From: Drosophila miranda
Taxonomy: Eukaryota; Arthropoda; Insecta; Diptera; Drosophilidae
Assembly: GCF_003369915.1 (NCBI RefSeq)
Contig: NC_046673.1
Coordinates: 914,001 to 978,000 of the forward strand
DNA: 64,000 nt
Reading direction: 5' to 3'
Made by a program: the position numbers and the translations under genes. The notes under the pieces were generated by a model that made no database searches, was not told the DNA's origin, and saw nothing but the letters and a program-made list of their open reading frames with translations. Below, piece after piece: positions 58,660 to 64,000 of this stretch. The stretch's first letter is position 1, and every line of letters starts with the position of its first letter.

Positions 58660-61219
58660 AAATAAGCAGAAAGTCCCGTTATAACAAAGTTAATTGTAAC
58701 CGTACCATTGTTTCATTGTACCATTTATGTATATAATATATATATGTTTGTTTGTTTGTATGTATGTACATATATTCAGGAAATCCATTTCATATTTTAA
58801 TTTCGCGTACATTTATGTAGTGGCCTGTAGCCCATAAAGCACTCACCACCTTTCAAAATTTACTTTTTGATGCAAAATTTTTTTAGAATCCTCACTGCAT
58901 CATTATATTGTGGCACATTTAGCTTTTATCGCATACGAGAGTCCATATAATTGATCAATAGCCGAGTTCGTATAGTTTAGCGGCAAGTTTTCCCAAATTT
59001 CAAACTTTCAACTGGGCTTAACTTTCGTGGAGAGTATTTGCAATCCTCTGCAAGCGGCACGGCTAATTTCATCGGGAATTTAGTCTCACATGGCATTTAA
59101 ATAACAGCGTTCCCGTTCCCATTGGTCTTTACACCCGGTACTCAAACAGTATGTGTGTACTTTCCTTCTCTTTGAGTAGGATTGATCGGGAATAAAGTCA
59201 AAGTAGTTATACAGTTATATTTAATTGTCTAATTAATATTTATATAATCAGCTTAGCTTTGAACTAGTAGAGAGAGAGAGAGAGAACAATCCCCCTTTAA
59301 AGGCCATTTTGCTCGTCAAGTTCTACAGGTGATAGTTTGTTGCCATCGCCTGTTCACGCTTAGCTCGAAAATTTCTTGAAAAAAAATCCTGCACCTGGCC
59401 ATCGGCATCGCTACATGTCCCCTCTCTGATAGTACATATATGTACTATTTTTGTTTCTAAAAAGAAAGTCCGTAAACCTTCTGCTTCATTAACGATCAAT
59501 CAATATACAATGCACAAATTATTTCATCAGCATCGGTAGGTTAGTTGGAAAAATAAAGCGGTTTACTTTTCAAAATTGTTGAACCTACTTTGTGAAGCAG
59601 CACGATACATGTTACAGTTCTCTTGACGATATATTGAAGAGCTTTTGATGGAAAACCTGTTGCTACGCCGTAAATATTTCAATTCGTTTGCATATGTCAA
59701 CTGCCTACATTTTGACAACAAAAGTGTATTTTTCGATTGAATCTAGAAATCCTTACAATTGTGCGTTGGGCAAGATGTCGCATAAAAAGCCCCATAAATT
59801 CCGTGATTCTTCGACTACTCAAATTTTCCCTTGAAGAATCAATTCGGAATTGATCTTTCGCTGTGCAGATTGCAGACATATTTTGGTTATTGGTTAAGAT
59901 AAAGAATGACTTGCTATCTTACCCAAACGTACTTTCGCCAAGTAACCAAATATCCATGACACATGCCACATGCCACCGAGCTAAACCCAAGCAATCTCAA
60001 AATCTTGAAAATAAATATTTTTTAAAGCTAATAACCCTCCTTGGAAATTTGGCGCCCGCCCCGCTTGTCCCGCGATCACATTGAGAGACCTTGGCTTGGC
60101 TTGGATGTCCGAGAAGAACTAGCAAAATTCCGAATACAAAATAGATCCAGAATTGAGTATACACATGTATATATATGTACAAATTTTTTAATCAATAAAT
60201 TTACAAAACTTGAATTTGCTTGAAACAAAATATCAATTTTTATTTACTACAACAGATATTGAATGTATTGTTTAAATGGTTTAAATGATATTACGGTACA
60301 AAGATGTACAAGGCTATGGGCTCTGATATTTGCGCTACAAACTTCTCCTCAGTTTTATTATATCTCCTGCAAGGGTAAAAAAGCTTTATGCCAAAACCAA
60401 TACCATATGAAGATTCATAACCCCTCTACTTTCATGGAAATGGCCATGGAAGGATTCAGCGAGACCAGAAAACTAAAATTCGAATACTTTTGTCCCAATA
60501 TTATTTAATATATCTGTTGGAACAAAACAAATTCTACTAATAGACACATCATTTCACTGACTTCTATGTTAAAACTATTAAAATCACCTAAAGCTAAATT
60601 TTTCTGTATTTTTCGGTAGTTTATAGTTATATTATAAGAGATAACAGTGAAGGAAAACATGACTATAAAATTACCGAAAAAGTTAATTTTCGTCTTTTGT
60701 TTTAAAGTTAAAAAAGTTTAAGTCAAAAAGTTACATCACAGTTAATTAAATTATATGTCAATTCGTGAAGTTTTCAATAAATTTGAATGATAATATCGGG
60801 GCAAAAGTATATGGCAAGCTGTTCTTATTGACTTTTAATATGCTTTAGCATGATGGTCATTTTCTCGGACACATATATATTGTATGACATTGTAAATATA
60901 TCCAAAAAGTGCCGCAATTAATGTTCCCCTAAGGTATTCCATTTTCCAGCCCGATGAAAAACATCAGGTCAATCCCTCACACGCATCTGCCCTCCCTACG
61001 ATTGCCCCACATCAATGGCTGGCTCGGTAAAACGGTAAAACAAATTGCGTGAAGGAAACACACAAATATTTTTGCTTAGTATGGCTCATTTCGCTTGCCT
61101 CCTTTTTGCCTTTTTGGAGCGTGGACATTTTTTTCATCTTTCCAAAGCAGAAATTCTCCCTGGCTCTCTCTCTCTCTCTCTCTCTGTTTGTGTATGTGAG
61201 TGATCGAGTGTTTGTTTTT
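58660..61219. other. 3' flank of BED-finger gene copy 2
   Basis: Matches 45910-48461. The CT run before HINE 15 is 8 bp longer than in unit 1. Confidence 0.5.
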
Positions 61220-62327
61220 TATACCCGATACTCAAAATGAGTATTGGGGTATATTAGATTTGTGGTAAAAGTGGATGTGTGTAACGTCCAGAAGGAATCG
61301 TTTCCGACCCCATAAAGTATATATATTCTTGATCAGCATCAATAGCCGAGTCGATTGAGCCCTGTCTGTCTGTCCGTCTGTCCGTCCGTCCGTCCGTCCC
61401 CTTCAGCGCCTAGTGCTCAAAGACTATAAGATCTAGAGCAACGATGTTTTGGATCCAGACTTCTGTGATATGTCACTGCTACAAAAATATTTCAAAACTT
61501 CGCCCCGCCCACTTCCGCCTCCACAAAGGACGAAAATCTGTGGCATCCACATTTTTAAAGATACGATAAAACCAAAAACGCAGATTCGTAGAGGATGACA
61601 ATATGTTCTAGAGTGTAAAATCTCAACCAGATCGTATAATTATTATAGCCAGAATCAAGAAAACAATTTCATTCTTTCTCGCTCTGTCTCTCTCTCTCTA
61701 ACACACAGGTTTCATGGTCGGCTTTGCCAATTGCAAAATATGAGTTCAAGGATATCAGAACCTATAAGAGCCAGAGCAACCAAATTTGGTATCCACACTC
61801 CTGTGATATCGGACCTTGCCCGTTTCGTGTCCAAATTTCGCCACACCCCCTTCCGCCCCCGCAAAGGATGAAAATCTGGGGATATTCACAAATCTCAGAG
61901 ACTATTAAGGCTAGAGTAACCAAATTTGGTATCCGCACTCCTGTTAGATCTCACTATAAAACGTATATCTCAAAATTTCGCCCCACCCCCTTCCGCCCCC
62001 ACAAAGGACGAAAATCTGTTGCATCCACAATATTGAGGATACGAGAAAACTAAACACGCAGAATCATAGATAATGATCATATATATCAGATTGCTGAATC
62101 TGGATCAGATCAGATCATTTTTATAGCCAAAAGGAACAAATCAATTTGCACTGGCTACGCAGCGCCCGACGTCACGCTCAGACTGATTTTCTGTCTCTCT
62201 CGCACGCACTCTTTGTCGTGTCGTTTAATATTAGCGGCGTCTGCCGGAGGAGAGCCATACTGACTTAGTATCGGGTATAACCGTAGAGTTGCGGTGTCCG
62301 CAGCAACTCACAACGTTCCCCCTCGTT
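61220..62327 (+). mobile_element. HINE 15, right edge of duplication 2
   Basis: Full length, short CCGT microsatellite. Its first half resembles HINE 4/7 (GTAGAGGATGACAATATG). Confidence 0.9.
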
Positions 62328-62865
62328 TATTTTAAAATTTCGTGTGGTTGTTGCCATAGCCCACAAATAAAAAAGAGTGCTATCATTTTTCAATCAACAC
62401 TGCCACATCCTAAGCATGTATTCATTTGGCGTCAGAATTAAGCTGCAGCGTATTATTTTTTTATTACTAAAACATAGTCAAGTTTTTGAAATAACTTAGT
62501 TTAATCCTTTCCTAGGCACAACTGATCGAAGCGAATTGCCAAATTGGGTGTTTGAGTGTTTCAGTGCGCTAAATTTTCAGAAAAAATGGTTCATAATGTG
62601 CTGGATGCCATGGCCATAACACATTGACCCTAAGGAATCCAAATAAGTTCCGCAAATTTATTAACTCCATATGTACATACATATGTATGTATGTACATAT
62701 ACGTTTTTAAACAATTTGTACAATTGTGGGCAAGCGCAGAGCATCTGATGAGAAGTCAAAACGAGCGGGAGAGTTGTGAGCCGCGGCAAGTGCCAAAACG
62801 CTCTTCAAAAAGGCTCGGCGCTGATCCTTGCCCACCGTCTGAGGCTATAGCTTTACTATATCTCA

Positions 62866-62883
62866 CTATCACTATAGTGATAG
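62866..62883. repeat. Perfect 18-bp palindrome
   Basis: CTATCACTATAGTGATAG equals its own reverse complement. It lies at the end of the LINE relic. Confidence 0.85.
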
Positions 62884-63003
62884 AATCTGTGGCGTGACAC
62901 TGTAGCACTCGAAGAGGACATGTTGTGCGTCTTCTGCCTGATTTCCGCTCAGCGCTTGTGTGAGGTAGTAGTCCACCTGGTCGTGCTTCCTGGACGTGCT
63001 ATG
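62884..63003 (-). mobile_element. LINE relic, RT C-terminal zinc region
   Basis: Minus strand reads KHDQVDYYLTQALSG then NQAEDAQHVLFECYS. LTQ-LSG and EDAQHVLFEC are typical of the end of non-LTR retrotransposon ORF2; the intervening residues (including the first Cys pair) are missing. A short relic. Confidence 0.65.
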
Positions 63004-63185
63004 CTCCTCCTTCTGCTTCACTGACCTGCGTGGAGTCTTTCATTTCATTTCTCTCCCGTATAAGCTCCCTGAGCTTCATATGTGTGTGTGTGCGAGAGTG
63101 AGCCCGCTCATGATGGCATTATACAAGGCGGCAAATTGACTCAACGCGCTCTCTTTTCCCAGCAGCACTGGGAACTAGTTCGGAG

Positions 63186-63201
63186 GTGGTGATATCACCA
63201 C
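63186..63201. repeat. Perfect 16-bp palindrome
   Basis: GTGGTGATATCACCAC equals its own reverse complement. Confidence 0.8.
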
Positions 63202-63576
63202 TCACTAACAGACCAGGGGTACTTTCTTTACTTACCCTTAACAATGCTTTTCATCATTTCCATTTTTACCCGCAATGTCCTAGGACATGGGGACCAGCGA
63301 CACCACATCGTTTACCCCCGAACTAGTGATATGGGTCGTCTAGTAGCTAGTGAAATGGGTAGTTGGTTATCAATCTGAATTTCATTTCATATTTCTAATT
63401 TTTTTCTTGTATTATATTTTTCATTTTAATTTTTAAATTTACTAAATTAACTAAATTTAAAATAACGTTTTTTTGCAGCTGAAGAGGCTTCCTAAGCTGG
63501 ACTTCAGCTGATCCAGTCCCTGTATCTACAGTTATGGCATCTATAAATATATAATACAGATATAATAGGCATACAA

Positions 63577-64000
63577 AACGAGGGGGAACGTTGTGAGTTG
63601 CTGCGGAGACCGCAACTCTACATTTATACCCGATAATTAGTCAGTATGGCTTTCCTCCGGCAGTCGCCGCTAATATTAAACGACACGAAAAACGCACGCA
63701 ATCTTGTGCGAGAGAGACAGAAAATCAGTCTAAGCGTGACGTCGGGCGCTGCGTAGCCACTGCAAATTGATTTGTTGCTTTTGAATGTACAAATTATCCG
63801 ATCTGATCCAGATTCCGCAACCGGATAGAAACTGCAATATTGTGGATGCAACAGATTTTCGTCCTTTGTGTGGGCGGAAGGGGGTGGGGCGAAATTTTGA
63901 GATATACGTTTTATAGTGAGATCTAAAAGGAGTGTGTATACCAAATTTGGTAACTCAAGCCTTAATAGTCTCTGAGATTTGTTGATGCCTCAGATTTTCG
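63577..64000 (-). mobile_element. HINE 16, inverted, cut by window end
   Basis: The only minus-orientation copy. Reads AACGAGGGGGAACG, hairpin, then TATACCCGATAATTAG, and has the CGCACAAGATTGCGTGCG variant on its own plus sense. Continues beyond the window. Confidence 0.9.

Larger units (their letters stand above)
49587..62327. repeat. Tandem duplication 2, unit 2
   Basis: Second 12.74 kb copy, ending in HINE 15. It includes the whole BED-finger gene with its upstream region, so copy 2 probably has a full promoter set. Confidence 0.92.
62328..63576. other. Single-copy right flank
   Basis: Sequence not repeated elsewhere in the window. Contains a LINE relic, a TACATATG microsatellite at about 62671-62700 and two palindromes. 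No intact gene. Confidence 0.5.

Noticed and set aside
36819..62327. The duplication as a pure assembly artefact of two haplotypes
   Set aside because: Not excluded, but the HINE 12 junction has flanks expected from unequal exchange, and the neighbouring 5.69 kb duplication shows the same mechanism. Read-depth data would decide.

Overview
The window reads as nuclear DNA of a Drosophila fly, most likely of the obscura group and probably Muller element A (the X). The basis is an intact Ilp6-type insulin-like peptide gene, short GT-AG introns, TACATATG microsatellites, and at least 16 copies of an INE-1/DINE-1-like Helentron-associated element of the kind called SGM-IS or ISY in obscura-group flies. 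The species call is inference; no search was run.

Layout. About 1-14.6 kb is gene-bearing, mostly unique DNA: an unrecognised proline-tailed gene (349-1026) with a probable 60-nt intron, a cluster of CGATA/DRE motifs near 4.1-4.4 kb, a likely long 5' leader followed by Ilp6 (9678-10129), an unrecognised single-exon minus-strand gene (11568-12347), an INE-1-like relic, a decayed repeat-associated coding relic, and a broken UBE2G1-type E2 copy (14079-14566, minus). From 14.7 to 36.8 kb is a nested transposon island. A Ty3/Gypsy LTR retrotransposon on the minus strand (tRNA-Lys primer site, Gag, protease, RT, RNase H, integrase) has been cut up by Helentron-associated elements (called HINEs here, numbered 1-16 left to right). 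Part of it was then tandemly duplicated as a 5.69 kb unit. A second LTR of the same family lies at the left in the opposite orientation, joined to a poly-T tract.

From 36.8 to 62.3 kb two nearly identical 12.77 kb tandem units each carry a 5'-truncated non-LTR retrotransposon, a decayed HINE, and a complete multi-exon gene for a BED-finger protein with a BESS-like C-terminus. That gene has three homologous finger exons and a shared last exon: exons A and B splice in frame into a two-finger form, and exon C gives an alternative one-finger form. Both duplications begin and end inside HINE copies, and the middle copies look recombinant, so unequal exchange between dispersed HINEs is the best explanation for the architecture. 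The right end (62.3-64 kb) holds a LINE relic, two perfect palindromes and the start of an inverted HINE.

The most interesting features are the HINE-driven duplication of a whole putative DNA-binding gene whose only coding differences are amino-acid replacements, a natural empty/filled site pair that fixes the HINE ends, and signs of sequence exchange between HINE copies.
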